This document shows, one piece after another, positions 24,490 through 37,300 of a stretch of DNA of 64,000 nucleotides (position 1 is the first letter of the stretch; each line of letters begins with the position of its first letter). The notes under the pieces are model-generated. The model was not told the origin of the DNA, made no database searches, and saw only the letters and a list, made by a program, of their open reading frames with translations. Made by a program: the position numbers and the translations under genes. Source of the DNA: Ceratothoa steindachneri (lineage: Eukaryota; Arthropoda; Malacostraca; Isopoda; Cymothoidae); NCBI GenBank assembly GCA_963969495.1, contig OZ018321.1, positions 69,267,035-69,331,034 of the forward strand, written 5' to 3'.

Positions 24490-27440
24490 TTTTAACCTGC
24501 AAAATATAAACCTATTTGCATAATTACTTAAAATGTACAAAAAATTTACTGCGAATAGAGCAGTGCAAAAACTATTGAAATTTGATGTAATATAGGAGAT
24601 GTATAAACTATCAAATCATTATCACCCCCTGTATCGCAAAAACTGGAGGTGATAGAGAAAAACGGATGACAGATTCGGATTTAGGAGGTCAATTTTATTA
24701 AGAAACACTATAAAAAACCTAAGGTACATTTTTGACGCAGACCAGTGTTATAGGGAAATGAAGTCATTGTCGTAGCTAGCTATAGACAAGTCCGAAAGCT
24801 CAGTAAAAAAAGTCCGAAGTGAATTTCTTCAGCCTAATGAAATCAGATGGAAAGCAGTCTAGATTTGATATCGCACGACCTGTTTTCTATACGTTTTTTT
24901 TATAATGGATTTAGATATTGATAAATTAGTGTTTCTTCATGAGTAGTTAAAGATGGTTTGAGAGAAACGGATAGAAAATCTCGATTTAGGAATCAAATCA
25001 GCCTTGGAAAGCAATTTCACATGTCACCTATATTTTTTAAACTGGAATAGAGATAGGAATCGAAGAAGACAGCGACATTATTACCTTTATCTCAGATTTT
25101 TAGCCTGAGTGATTTCTAATATTGAAAGAGATTAATTTGATGAGTTTCTGTTCATCAGATGAGATTAATTAGATTAGAGACTTAAAGATATTTTTCCATT
25201 GTTGAAAAAGTAGGAGACTCCTCGAATCCATGAGGGGGAGATCGGTTAGCGAGGAATGAATCGGAAACCATAAAGGAAAAGAAATTGAGATTAAAATAAA
25301 ATAGAACATTGGTAAAAAGAAAGTACTAAGATGTTAAAGTTCAAGATAAATTTACGTATATGGAGTATGAAGAATCGAAGCATTTTAAAATCCTTTTGTT
25401 TGAAATAAGGTATAAAACTTTATGAAATCAATACAGAGCTTTTCATAATTTCTGCCCTTACATCATAGATTCCTCAATTATTTAATGGAGATCTTTCCGT
25501 AATTCTTTTGAGAAGTCCGTCCTTTTAAGGTATTCTTGAAGGGAGTGAATTTGAGGTAAAAATATTTAGATATAGACAATAAAAGTTAAAATTATATGCC
25601 ATTAAAAGCAATATAAATATATTTCGCTTATCCGTCTGGTGATGAAAATCCGTCAGACGGATTTAGGTACTCGACCGTAATATATGCGCAAGAGAAGCTT
25701 TTTTCCTAGAGATGTGACGCACCCAGGAATCCCCTCCATTTTACATCCTATACCAAGCATTAAAAATCCTTAGCTTCTTATAGTACACACGATTGTTACT
25801 GTGTGTCGTGTCGGAAGTTTCAGGATGTGTGCATATGCCAATTATACTATTAATGTGCAGAAATATATTTGTCTGTCCTGTGTAGGATGTAATAAGCTTG
25901 CGCCGACTAGAATACAGTGAAACTGAATCGAGAACATAGAAATATCAAATGGAGAGAAAGGAAAATATGCTTATTATTACACAAATACTCATTCATTTGC
26001 AAATTTGTAAGAGGAAAACGAATAAATTCTTAGCAGAAAGTCTCTGAATAATTTAGTTAGGAAAATATAGAACGATAAAACAAACTGGACTTTGCAATAA
26101 TTAAAAAAAAATAGTAAATAATTTTTTATAGGTTTATAAGTTTTTTATAAGTCAAATTAATTTCTTTACGAGTTAACTTATTTGATGCGGTTTCAAATTT
26201 ATGTACAGCTGTTTTTAATTAAATGTCGTCCAAGATATTTTACTGTGTAGGTATAAGTCATAGTTATCACTTGTTTGGTAGCTTATATATTGGTTATTAC
26301 TAAATCTGAATGACAAACCAAAAGAGTGTCTAATCTCCACTCGAGGCTAGTTCAAAAAGAGGAAAAAATATGGAGGTCAGCGATGAATGATAGGTAAAGG
26401 AAGAGAGGATATGTACCAAGAATTAGTTCCACAACTCTCATTTCTTCATTGACATAATTTAAAATGATATTTATAGATTCTATTCTTAAAACATATTTAC
26501 TGTAGTGGTTTCAATGCCATTCATACGGAAACCATTCCAAGTTTTTGTTATTTAATAATAAAGAAACTTTGTTATCACATAGTTAATTAAATCTTTTGTT
26601 TACTAGATTGAAACCGTTAATTTAGTTTCCACTTGCCTATCTCACACAAATATTGAGGCATAACTGATAGTATTTCATTATAATTTATAGTGTAGTATTT
26701 TTGATTCTTCACTAAATTGGCTTCGCAGGTGCTGATCTTTCACTGAGAGTAAGCTAAGGTCTCCCACAGCCTTCCTTCATACGATGTATTTTTAAGTTAA
26801 GGAATTAATTTCGTTGTTCAACGCTAGACTCGTTCTAATATTATAATGATCTTTTGCATGAATCTAAGCTAGAATTGTACTGCATACTCCAAATGAGGTT
26901 TACCAAGTGCTTCATGTTAGGAATTAATAATAATATTAGTCTATCTATTTGAATGTAAAATGTCTAGCTATGTATGCTTAAACCTTATTGATATTTGAAG
27001 ATGATAAATTGTATTGCTTTCCGGAATTTAGATCAGTCGCGATTAAGATACCAACATTATTTTACGTCTTTAGAATTTGACCAACAATATTTTGATCTCT
27101 TTTTAGACTAAGTTGACTTATGTGCATTACCATACATTTGTTAACGTTGGGTTTGCCTGTGACATCCTTTAGATCATTAAACCTATCTATCCAATTATTT
27201 TTGCAAGTTTTCACAGCCACTCTGATATTTTGCCCCATTACAAAATTTCGTGTCATCACAAATTCTATAATTTATACACAATAAACAGTTGAAGATAATT
27301 TATACCAATTTTTGCACAAGTTCTGGTACACTCTATTTGATATTGTGAGAGGTTGACGTGTATGATAGAAAAGGTTCCTTCAAACAAAATTCCTAAAGTT
27401 TTACTTCTCCAGGACGTGAAATTAAAGTCTTTTCCATTGT
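24490..27440. other. Anonymous AT-rich DNA
   Basis: No protein, RNA or repeat family is supported on either strand. Two loosely similar words (GAGAAACGGATAGA and GAGAAAAACGGATGACAGA) near 24650 and 24960 may mark an old duplication. Confidence 0.35.
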
Positions 27441-27447
27441 GTGTCGA

Positions 27448-28440
27448 GTTGAAAGTGAAAAGAATCGAGGTATCTGCCCTCCTACATGCCTGCTAAAAGA
27501 AGTCAGACAACGCCAAGCGGATCAACGTCAGCCGAAATACCGTCCACAGAGTTGCAGAGAGGCTTAAGAATGGGAAAGGCTTTAAAGATCGACCTCGTTC
27601 AGACGGACATTGGGTTATCAACCGTATGGGAGTGAGAAACGCCTTCGAAATTGATCCAAAGATCAAAATGACTGCGCTTCGGAACAAGAAAATCTGGGTG
27701 GCCTCGGTATCCAGGACCGTCAAGGAGGCGGGAAGCAAGAGCTTGAAGTACGTATAAAGGACTCTGCTCACCGACTTTATGCGAAAATAACATCGGGAGC
27801 GCTGTTGTCACCTTTTCAACAACTTGAAGCTTCATGGCAATCGAATTCTCATTTTTTCTTAGGAAAATTCTTCACGGTTGATACGGATATCAACAAACAG
27901 AACGCTGGCGTGCTAAGTTTCGGCCTGGAAGTCTCCGAGGTCCTGTACGTGTCTACAAACAAGTACACGGCCTCAGTGATGAAGCTAGGCGTTGTCACTT
28001 CAAATAGCGTGGAGATACCGCCGGTGTGTCTCGCTTCCGGTTACAGGCTAACCGCGGCCAATAACAGGGACATCTTACCGACGAAAGTCTTGCCTTGGAT
28101 GAGAAGTTCACGAAGAAGGGGGCGACGTCTTTTAGCAGGACGATGCCTCGGCCCACACGTCCTAGACGGTGTAAGTGTAGTTGGGGTATAACATGAATTT
28201 CTGGTCGGATGAATTTCTTCCGCTGAAGTTGTCTAGCCTCAATCTATTCTACTACAGTCTGTGGGCGCATGTCGAAGGCAAGGTCTGTAAGGTCAGGCAG
28301 AACAACGTTGCCGAGCTGCATTCCTCCGTCAACCGCATGTGGGTTAGCATAAGGAAAGACTTCGTCCGCAACGTCAGCTCTGCCTTCAGGTCTCGCTCGA
28401 GTGCATGCTTGAGCCCGAGGGCGGCTGCAATGATTATTTT
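27448..28440 (+). pseudogene. Mariner-like transposase, degenerate
   Basis: The N-terminal helix-turn-helix region reads AKRINVSRNTVHRVAERLKN with DRPRSDGH, followed by VSRTVKEAG. After two stops the catalytic domain contains FFTVDTDINKQN, YVSTNKYTASVMKLGVV, PPVCLASGYRL and VLPWM, then after frame changes YYSLWAHVEGKVCKVR and a C-terminal RNDFVRNV-type end. All three acidic positions are gone: the first-Asp block reads FFLGKFF, the second is preceded by a stop and the third block has SSLNLFYYSLW. The overall plan, near 340 codons, matches mariner-type transposases known from copepods and insects. I could not find matching terminal inverted repeats. Confidence 0.85.
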
Positions 28441-29822
28441 TACAATTTAAACACATTTATATATTAAAACAATACAAGCGTTTCTAACTGCATCAAAACT
28501 ATCATTTTGTTCTTTGTTGAGAGTGTCGTAATTCGTGGAATATTACTTATGCACTACACGATACATATTAAAAAACAAGGATCTAAAAAGAAATGCCTGA
28601 GTAACGCTTATAGGGACTAATACGCATGATTCACGATTCCTATCGGCAATAACTCTCTGTCTTCGGCTTTTCCGCCAATCTTCATTCTCTTTTAGTATAC
28701 TGCCTCCTTATAGTTGCGATTTTAGCTTTATTGTTTTTTTTTATTTGAATCAGTGACAAAACCGTTGTGAATTTATCAATAAATTATATCTATAGATTTA
28801 TCTATGGGAAACGTTGTGATAAATAAATTGGTAAAAATAACAAGACTAAGCTTTTTGAATGTATGAAGACTGCCTTTTAGTTTCGTTTAGTAAAACCATC
28901 ATAAGGTATAATAATTCAATTCTAACACGTGTCAAATTTCTTCTGAAAGACTTTGTTTAAAGTTTAAAATACTTTCTTATTCTAAATCTTAATGACTTTC
29001 TGGATAAAGCTGACACATATTTTGTGAAAAGTCTTTTAATCTGCAAGCAAGCAACCAAGATTACATGTTACATTGTGTAATTCATTCTTGTACATTCATT
29101 CATTTGATATCCAGATTGATCAGAAATGCTTAGAACTAAAGTTAGTTAATTAGATAGTAAATAAAGAGGTAGTTGAATGAGGATTCCAGGTCTGCAAGAA
29201 TAAGGAAGAGGGAGAGAAAGAGAGAGTGCAAGCAAGAGATAGTGAGAAAGTGACAGACAGACAGAGACCGAGAGAGGGGAAGAATGAACAAAAAACAAAG
29301 CGTCAAACTTTTAGGCAGATAACTTTCACGGCGGCAGCTGCTTTATGGTAACTAAGACTGTAGAGATATTCATAAAATGCTCAATTAATATCTTCATGAC
29401 TAGCTTGGCTCGTGTTTTTACCAACGAGGCTATTTCTTTTTAATAGGTACTAAGTATGTTCTTCCTTTAGGATTTGCAAGGCTGTGATAATAAAGGTACC
29501 ATGACAGTATTGATCGAATTCTAAATTATATATAATCGGTTACCTTTCTTGATTCACTTTTTAATTTCACTTTCTTCACGCCTTTTTATTTAAGCGACTA
29601 AAACATCTGGATTTATAGAGCACTATTTTGTTATTAATAGAAAAACGATTGATGGATACATTATACATTAGCTGTGGATTTTCAAATTTGAAAAATTCAA
29701 AAGTTTTACCAAGGAGAAAATATAATCACTATTAGAAAATTTAACAATTATTAGTGGTGGGCGACTCTACATCTCACTATGCCGACCGGTCGGTCGGTCC
29801 CCGTTTTCCCTTTTCTTTGTTT
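28441..29822. other. Anonymous AT-rich DNA
   Basis: No gene is visible. A purine-rich GA repeat (GAGAGAAAGAGAGAG-like) covers about 29208-29280, and a palindromic GACCGGTC-type cluster lies at about 29779-29797. Confidence 0.35.
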
Positions 29823-30032
29823 TGGTAATAACAAGGCAACTATTCGTCCAATTCTAATAAAATTTAAAACGCTTATGTTGTTTTACATTTTCTTTTGAAT
29901 GATATATTTGCCAAGGTTAGCCGCGAATTATTTTGTTTGGGCAAAAACATAACTATTCAGCCGATTCTAACGATTTTCGAAAGCTTTATGTTGTTGTACG
30001 TTCTCTTCTGAAGGATATAATTGCCAACGTCT
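29823..30032. repeat. Approximately 113-bp-period tandem duplication
   Basis: Two diverged copies occur at 29823-29919 and 29936-30032. Shared words include AACTATTC, CCAATTCTAA/CCGATTCTAA, CTTATGTTGTT, TTCTTTTGAA/TCTTCTGAAG and ATTGCCAA. They look like two monomers of an old tandem array. Confidence 0.55.
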
Positions 30033-30229
30033 TCCTGAAGTTACTCCGTAAAATATTAAAAGTTTTGCTGGTCGTTAGGTCATAAATCAGAATAAGTGAG
30101 AGCATGAGATTTTTGGACAGTAGACTTTGTTGAAGAGATGATTGCCATCGTGAACATCTCGAAAACAAATATATATTTAAATGAGGACTAAGTAATAATT
30201 TACTTGAGCTAAAACAGATAGAACGCTTG

Positions 30230-30234
<5 letters not shown>

Positions 30235-30281
<47 letters not shown>
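30235..30281. repeat. (TA)n microsatellite
   Basis: Pure TA dinucleotide tract of about 23 units. Confidence 0.95.
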
Positions 30282-30284
<3 letters not shown>

Positions 30285-30510
30285 GAGATAATTAAACGTA
30301 AATGAGCAATGAGACTAAGAAATATGAGGTTTTCTTCATGTTTTATTTAAACGTAAGAGAAAGGGACATTGGAAAAACACAAGGAACAAAAAGCAACAAA
30401 ATACTCGTTTCGTGTCTCATTGCTCATTAAGGTCAAATTTCTCTTTCTCTTGTACTATATTGTTATATGTTCTGCATCTTTCTTTCTGCCTTCTAAAGAT
30501 TTTTTAAAGG

Positions 30511-30580
30511 CATAAATTAACGGTAGAGCATCTGAACGTCAATCAGCAGGCCTGGGTTCTACTCTTGGCCAGAATTATTG
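30511..30580 (+). repeat. tRNA-like sequence (tRNA-derived relic)
   Basis: GGTAGAGCATCTGA fits the end of a tRNA D arm. CTGA-ACGTCAA-TCAG forms an anticodon stem with a 7-base loop whose anticodon would be GTC (Asp). CCTGGGTTCTACTCTTGG fits a T arm and B box. The first half of the A box and a pairing acceptor stem are missing, and the base before the anticodon is C, not T. It is therefore a relic or SINE head rather than a working tRNA gene. Confidence 0.5.
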
Positions 30581-30767
30581 AGACTTTTATTTGCCCTGGC
30601 GTTATATCTGTCTTCTCACTATAAATTGCCTTCATTGCGCCGTCCTTTGCTCTCTTTGATCATTGTGTTCTTCCAATGTCCCTTTGACTTTCCTTAAAAA
30701 ATAACAACAAAAGAATCCTAATTCTTGTCTTATTTCTTTTACGTCGAATTTCTCTTTCTCTCTTACT

Positions 30768-30768
<1 letters not shown>

Positions 30769-30832
<64 letters not shown>
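30769..30832. repeat. (TA)n microsatellite
   Basis: Pure TA tract of about 31 units, ending directly at the SINE-type repeat at 30832. The ORF across it is an artefact. Confidence 0.95.
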
Positions 30833-30835
<3 letters not shown>

Positions 30836-31019
30836 TCAAACCACAAAGAAAGAGAAGATAATCAGAATAATCTTTCTTCGAGCACTTTTTTTACTAATTG
30901 CGAAAGAAAATCATTACAGAGGTGAGGATGGAACCAAGAACAATGAGGCAGTGAGTAACTGACTTCATATCAGTTACAGCAAGCCGTTAGACCACTTGGC
31001 TAAGCAGGAGAACAAAAAT
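30832..31019 (-). repeat. tRNA-derived SINE, copy 1
   Basis: On the minus strand TAGCCAAGTGGTCTAACGG matches the pol III A box (TRGCNNAGYNGG) and GGTTCCATCC matches the B box (30926-30935), about 65 bp apart. The wide spacing and sequence suit a class II (Leu/Ser-like) tRNA with a long variable arm. The body ends in a shared ATCAGTCAAACCACAAAG-type tail (plus-strand reading). It aligns with 31187-31375. Confidence 0.65.
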
Positions 31020-31186
31020 ATATCTAAAAAAACTTTTTCGTGAGGCATGTTTCGCTTGGTCTTACAGGACTATGAAAGAGAGAAAAATTAATTGGGAATT
31101 CAATTGGACAAACGAGAAATAAAGTTCAACGCGCGACGAATATACAATGTAAATCTATCATAAAAGAGAGAGATTTTTTTTAAACT

Positions 31187-31375
31187 AAATCAGTCAAACC
31201 ATAAAGGAATTAGAAGATAAACGGAATAATAATTATTCTTTAAAAAATTTTTTTTTCCTAATTGCGAAAAAATCCTCGTATGTGTGAGGATCGAAAGAGC
31301 ACACTATGGCTGTGAGAAACCGCCTTCTTTTCAGCTAAAGCAAAACTTTAGACCACTCAGCTACGCGGGAGAACA
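31187..31375 (-). repeat. tRNA-derived SINE, copy 2
   Basis: This is the same organisation as the copy 355 bp upstream. The A box GTAGCTGAGTGGTCTAA is near perfect and the B-box core TTCGATCC is present. Both copies share the head (GTTCTCC...GC), the spacing and the AATCAGTCAAACCA tail, with many substitutions, so they are independent old insertions or a tandem duplication. Confidence 0.65.
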
Positions 31376-31635
31376 AAATATGTTTGTCATATAAACAAGC
31401 TTTCAACGCATGGTTGAGGAAATATAATAGTATGTGGCTTGTCCTTTTATCCTGTTAGAACTGGTGGGTTTTATTTATATCATTAAAGGAAAAATGAATG
31501 ATTTTATTTACTGATGAATTTTGAGAATTATCTTCAGTCATGTGCAAGGGCCTTGAAAATTTTCAAGAGGAAAATTATTCCTTGCATTGAGCTAAGGAAA
31601 CAATATCGTAGTTCATGATGAAAAAGATCAAGGTT

Positions 31636-31870
31636 ATAGGATAGCCAATTCAGTTGCCTGTCATAAATCCGATTGAAAATTTATGGTTATAATTAAAATT
31701 CAGAATCCACAGAAGACAGACATGAAATCTTGCGGATCTAAGAAGAGTTTGACAAAAGATCAAGACAATTTATCTTGGGAGCTTAGCGGAAACATGATTC
31801 CAAATTTGCCAAATTGGCAAATAAAGGTTAAAAACGGAGTAATATTCATCTATTCATAAATTTATTAGAT
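31636..31870 (+). pseudogene. Tc1-like transposase C-terminal fragment
   Basis: A plus-strand frame reads NPIENLWL, then after a stop LKFRIHRRQT, NLADLRRV and FQICQIGK-type residues. The NPIENLW word is the third-acidic-residue block of Tc1 transposases, and the remainder fits the C-terminal helix region. Only this 3' part remains; the preceding 130 bp give no convincing upstream block. Confidence 0.6.
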
Positions 31871-32262
31871 ATTTTTGTGACTTCAATTTTCAGTTTTTTT
31901 ATTATTACCTTATTTTAAATTCGTCTGAAAGTTGAATGATAATACTTGTTTGTTATTTTGAAATTATAAAATATTATTGTACTTTGGGCAATTTCTTAAA
32001 ATGACATATATGTTAAAAAAATATATTGCTATGTTATGGATACTTATTGAACCCACCGTATTTATAAGATTTGTAGACAATGTTTGAATGCATGCTGCCC
32101 TTTTTCTCCCGTTTTGGTGCTTCATTTGTGGGGATTTCACATGCACAGGTCACTAGTGAAATAATGAAGGGAATTGTAATTATTGGATGAGGTATGGCAT
32201 TTACTATTGGTTGTTCTATCATTTCGGGCTGTAGCAGTGCCAGCGCACTACTAGTGTCACAG

Positions 32263-32263
32263 A

Positions 32264-32291
<28 letters not shown>
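32263..32291. repeat. (TA)n microsatellite
   Basis: Short TA tract of about 14 units. Confidence 0.9.
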
Positions 32292-32296
<5 letters not shown>

Positions 32297-32864
32297 CCAT
32301 TTTGAAAGGCTATTTGTTGGAAGACAATATGCCATCTTCCGTTATCTTTAGTTACAGGTAGTAGATTTTTCTGGAATTGAAATCAAACACGAACAGTGAG
32401 GTACGAATTTGTGGAAGCACACTTGTTAAAGGTTTATTCTTTGAAAAGAATATAAAGCCGCTGGTGTTGAGCTCCTTGTCTTGTTTTCTGAGTGGTAAAA
32501 CATTCACTCGGATTTATCAAATTTGAGGTGTATAAGAGCTGTTTCTTTTGACGAAGATGATGTTTCCTTTGGCATCATTGATTGATGGCAACGAAAAATT
32601 GTTTTTAAACTAGAAGGCGAGGCTAGAATTTAGTCTCGTTTAGCCAGATGCATGTTGGATAGTATTGAAAGATAGTTCTACAATTGTTGAACATTTGGGA
32701 TGTCCTTAATAGACCTCTATTAATTTTTTCCAATAGGATTACGGGGTGGAAACACGAAGTGAATACTAATATTTATTTAATTACTTTCATAACGCAATTC
32801 TATATTACATAATGTATAGACAATAATAAATGAAAATTTATATGTTATAATATGATGTAAGTAA

Positions 32865-33300
32865 TATAGATTGTGACCACCTTTAGCGTTGATGAAATAG
32901 CTAAGTTTCGGTATGACCTGACCTCAAGTTGCGCGCAGAGTTTTAGCTGATATTTCCTCCCAGCATTTAAACTTTAAAACTTTGACACTGAGGAAATTTA
33001 TTCCGGGCCTTCTTCTCAAGCATATACTACACTCCAGATTCCATAGCCATTTCTTCTTCAACATGTCCAAATAAACATAGTTGATCCTTAACCTATCTTC
33101 AGTGAATATGGGAGGTGCCCTTTGGCATATTTATGTTACGTCCGTTCGAACCATCACCGAAGTTTATTTCTGCCTTCTGAAACATGTCCGCTTTTACACC
33201 GGAATCTCTTTAATATTCTGTACCCACACATCATCATTTAGTTTTTGTGGGAGGCCTGGAGAGTGAACAAAGTTTTATCTGTTTGCAGAACTTGAGCCGG
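32865..33300 (-). pseudogene. Tc1/mariner transposase C-terminal relic
   Basis: The minus strand carries IFTEDRLRINYVYLDMLKKK, a metal-block-like VYLxxL segment, then after sequence decay CWEEISAKTLRAT, a stop and GQVIPKLSYFINAKGGH. The ISAKTLRAT-x-GQVIPKLxxxINAKGGH end is the usual C-terminus of Tc1/mariner transposases. Upstream pieces up to about 33300 are compatible but frame-shifted. The DDE core is not readable. It differs from the other Tc1/mariner relics in the window, so several lineages invaded. Confidence 0.65.
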
Positions 33301-34023
33301 CAACTCATTAAGGAGCCGTTGGGGGAGCAGATTTGCACTTCCAACTCTCTTAGTTTAGCTGGATTGAAAAGCAGGTGTTCTTTAGCTATATTGAATAAAC
33401 GAAGATTAGAGAAAATCTTTCACCAACTTTTCTAGGCTCAAATGGCTCTCTTTAATTTACAAGCGAAGTTGTTTGAGTTCCCATCGGATTTCTTGTCATC
33501 TTGCTCTTGATGAGGGTGGGGGTCTTCACTGGGGTGATACTCACTCGTAATATGTCTCTTTAAACCATTTGATAGCTTTAAAACTGCAGAAAAAGTCACA
33601 GTGGAGTTCAACCTTTTGAAAATAGCGCTCTCTATCTTTCCGTTTATAAACGAGTGTTTTATATAAATTTAGAATTTCTCCCTTTCCAGATTCCCTCCTA
33701 CTTTATTCATAATGTTTGTCTTTCGATGGCAACAAATTGGCAACCAGATGGAGGCCAGCTGGAGTCATAAATCAGAAAAGATACCCTAAGTTTCACTGTT
33801 GTCGGCGTAACTGCGTCGTAAGTCTAAAATTTGTCTTGAGGTGTGGCTAAATTAGGCTGGAACAGTTGCATATGGCCTCCTCTATTTGTGCCCAGCTGTA
33901 TCTTCATATCTCTTGGGCCTCTCACCGATTTTTAGCGAGGCTTATTTTGGCCGGAAACAAATGACTCTTTTATTGGGCTCTAAGTTATTTTTTAACTTTA
34001 AGGCCAATCCTTTCAGGTGAGAG

Positions 34024-34334
34024 AATATAAATTTCCTTATTAGATTATGCGAATTTTACTTATGAGTGACTGCTCTTCTTGCAAACTTGTTCGAAAAGTT
34101 TATAATAGACAAGCTCGACCCAATGCTGTAGGTTTAACACATTTACTATTTTACTCTTTCCCTCTTTGGTTGTTACCTCATTTTTCGTCCACTTCTCCAC
34201 AAGATGACCTGGCTACTTTGTGGACTGCCCAAATGTCGCTATACTTACATGCTATGACTATGGTATATGTACTAATAACCGATTTTCATATGCCCAAACC
34301 TCATCATTTACTCTACAGAGCTCCTTTCAGGTTT
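34024..34334 (+). other. Candidate exon, two hydrophobic segments, unidentified
   Basis: An open 100-residue frame starts after TTTCCTTATTAG and runs through DCSSCKLVRKVYNRQARPN. It then has a hydrophobic stretch (HLLFYSFPLWLLPHF), a polar loop and a second hydrophobic part (MTMVYVLITDF), ending near TTTCAG|GTTTCT. Residue composition looks protein-like rather than random, and no transposon motif is present. I do not recognise the family. The acceptor is acceptable but the donor is weak, so it may be a chance ORF. Confidence 0.25.
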
Positions 34335-34339
34335 CTTTC

Positions 34340-37300
34340 GTTGTTTTTGTAGTTATTTCCTTTACTAGTAATATAAATTAAATTTAAATATAGATAGCTG
34401 ATATGGTTGAATCCATTTGTTCAATCATTTAAAAAAAATCGTTTTTAGGACCTAATCAATCAAGTGCACATGAAGATTATGAAAAGCGCAGAGGCTCAAA
34501 TGTACGTACTAATCTGGACAAGAAAATTTTGAGAGACAAATACTTCATTCGATTTTCAGTTCCTCCCGTGGCTTCCACACGTCCTTTTAAACAAATTTAC
34601 GAACTAAGGGCAAATTGCATCAAAAGTTTAGAGAACCTTTAAGAAGTAATGACCTTCTGAAATGTTTTAAAATGGAAGAAAACGTCGATATGAATTTTTA
34701 ATGTGCTATAAAAAATAGACCGCAGCTAACGGCATCGTTTGAGACAGTTTTGAAAATATGCTAGTTAGAAAGCAGAAGATTAAATTCGAGTTTCAACTTA
34801 ACTTGGACAAACCCAAAAGTTGAGAAATAGAAGTAAGCATTAGAATTTTTTACGACTTAAAAGTTTTTGTGTCAATGGGTGGATCCTCTTACAATATAAT
34901 GGTCTCTTGGCATTAGTTCGCATACGATGTAGAGACCCCAGGAGCATTACTTCACTAGGCTTCTATTATCTCCCTTCTATTTATTTTATATATGAGTCCC
35001 CTTGCCCTAATGAAATCATGTTCAGACTGTTCAGGTGAAGCAGCTCCAAGTGAAGCACATTCGGTCCACATTAGGTCGGGTAGTCTAGTAGCGCCATGAA
35101 CCTAACACATATTTTCAACTGCTTTTCTTATAAACTTCTTTTCTAAAAAATTATGGAAAAGCTGATGTCGTTGGTTTTATTTTTTTATTTAATGCAAATA
35201 GAAAACAAACAATGACACCATTTTAATCTCAGCGTAGTAAGCTCAAAGACTAAGGGATCATAGAAGCAAGAATTTGTGTTGGAATCTCCACAATGAGCAG
35301 CTAAGATGAAGAAAGGTAAATTCCTAACAAGGAGTAGGAGCAATTTGAAGGATCACATAACCTCAAAACTGGACTTTTATTGCCTTCTTTTGAACCTTTG
35401 TGTCATTTTCTCTTGTTGCTGTGATCATGAAACAATCTGTTTCCCAAGGTGTAGATCCTTAAAAATTAGAACATTTAAGCTTACCATTTTAAGGAACTGG
35501 TCAGTTTCGAAACAGTTGCGTGCCTCCCGGCTGCTAGTTCATTTTAATCTCACGAAACTTCTTCATATTCTGTATAATCCTCTTTCAAATTCTGTCTGGC
35601 TCTGATTTTTCCTTTGCTTTTGTGCTTTGTATTTAAAACTGAAAAACTTTATTTTAAAGCCTCTCCAAGTGAGATATGACCTAAGTCATCCAATCCTTAC
35701 CAATAAGCCATCTTCCAATAATTTATAATGATAATAATGAGCATCCCCAGGGTGTGGTGCTATTCAATTCCAAGGGCCTTCACAGTGCGCTTTCCCAAAT
35801 TATTATAACCAATGAGATCAGCAAGAATTCTTTAGCTCTCCTTTTAGATAGCAAACGGTATTTATCCCAAGATTACTCTGCCAAGTTTTTATTAAGATGA
35901 TATAACTAAAAGTTAATCACAGCTAATCTGTTGGGCTCAGTTTTATAGTTTTTGTTGGGATTTCTGGTTTCTTTTTGTTGTTTATAATATAACCTAGCCA
36001 TTAAGGTGTTCAATAATGGCGTCTCATGCCCATAAAGAAAGTCGCCAGGAGAGAGATATTTTTTTGTGGGGTGATTGTCAGCAGACCATCAGACGTGGTT
36101 CAGTTTAGTCGTATCACTAATTTAAACAAATTCACTTTCTCCTCAAAGGAATTGCTCAGTATTCCTATGTGTTTAAATATAAAAGCGTTTGCATTGCAAA
36201 CTATATGATTTGTGAGCTAAGCTAATGGCGCTTGTACTATAAATAAACTACCATGTAAGACCATACGAAATCTATTCCTCGTTTGTTGCTGGCCGTATAG
36301 CAGATAGAAAAATTGTTTTCATTGATTAACTTCATTTATTTAAAAATATTTCATTTCTTGCTTCAAATTTCTATCTAAAATATTTTTTAGCATAAAACTC
36401 TGGTATGTCTTTTTCATTCTGTATTTTTAACCAAACGATCAGTTTGTACATAGCCCTTACTCTCTCTTAACTAGGAAGCAACCAGGTCTTGCCTTCCATT
36501 GTTAACTCCTGTTGAAACAAATCCAAATTATTTTTCTAGAATATTATTAAGATGACTTTACCTCTCTTATCTTTACTTTCACTATACACCTCTGCCCCAA
36601 CCACAAGAGAGACCACGATTCGTTTGAATTTCGCCTGAAAAAACATTAAATGACGACATTTCTTAAGTTTGCCCGAAATCTCACCTAGAATTCGAGTCAC
36701 CATGTTATCGCATTCCACCCTGAATGTCTAGCAACTCTTTCACCGCCATAAAATGGTGCCATTTTCAGCAAACACAGATTAATTATTTTCATTCCGAACT
36801 CAGGTGAAGCAGAACTGGAAGCAAGAAGTCGACATAAGTTTATTGATTTAGACTGACACCGTCGAGTTATTCTAATGAAGAATAGCGGGAGATTGGTATA
36901 AAAAAAAAACAATGGACAAAAGGCCAAGCAAACAAATGACAAGCTCTTGATCGGCAAAAGAGAATTTAGTTTAAGAGCCACACTGGGTGGATACACGAGC
37001 AGTATCATGACCACAGTGGTTGTTTCTTTAATCTAAGATCATTTTATTGAATTGCTGTTATACTTATTAAATGTTTATGAAAAACTTGGTCCTTGTCGTT
37101 AAGTTAAAATGTAGAGTATGATAACCTTATTACTAATATTAATTGTTACTACAAACCAATACTCTCATCATTCCATCTATTCATTTTGTTCTATTTGTAT
37201 GGTTCGATATGCATTCTTTAATCGAGCCAATATTCCCGCAACCTATATCCTCTGATGGTCGTAATTTTTGGGCCCAAAGAGCAGTGAATTTGGTCTTGAG

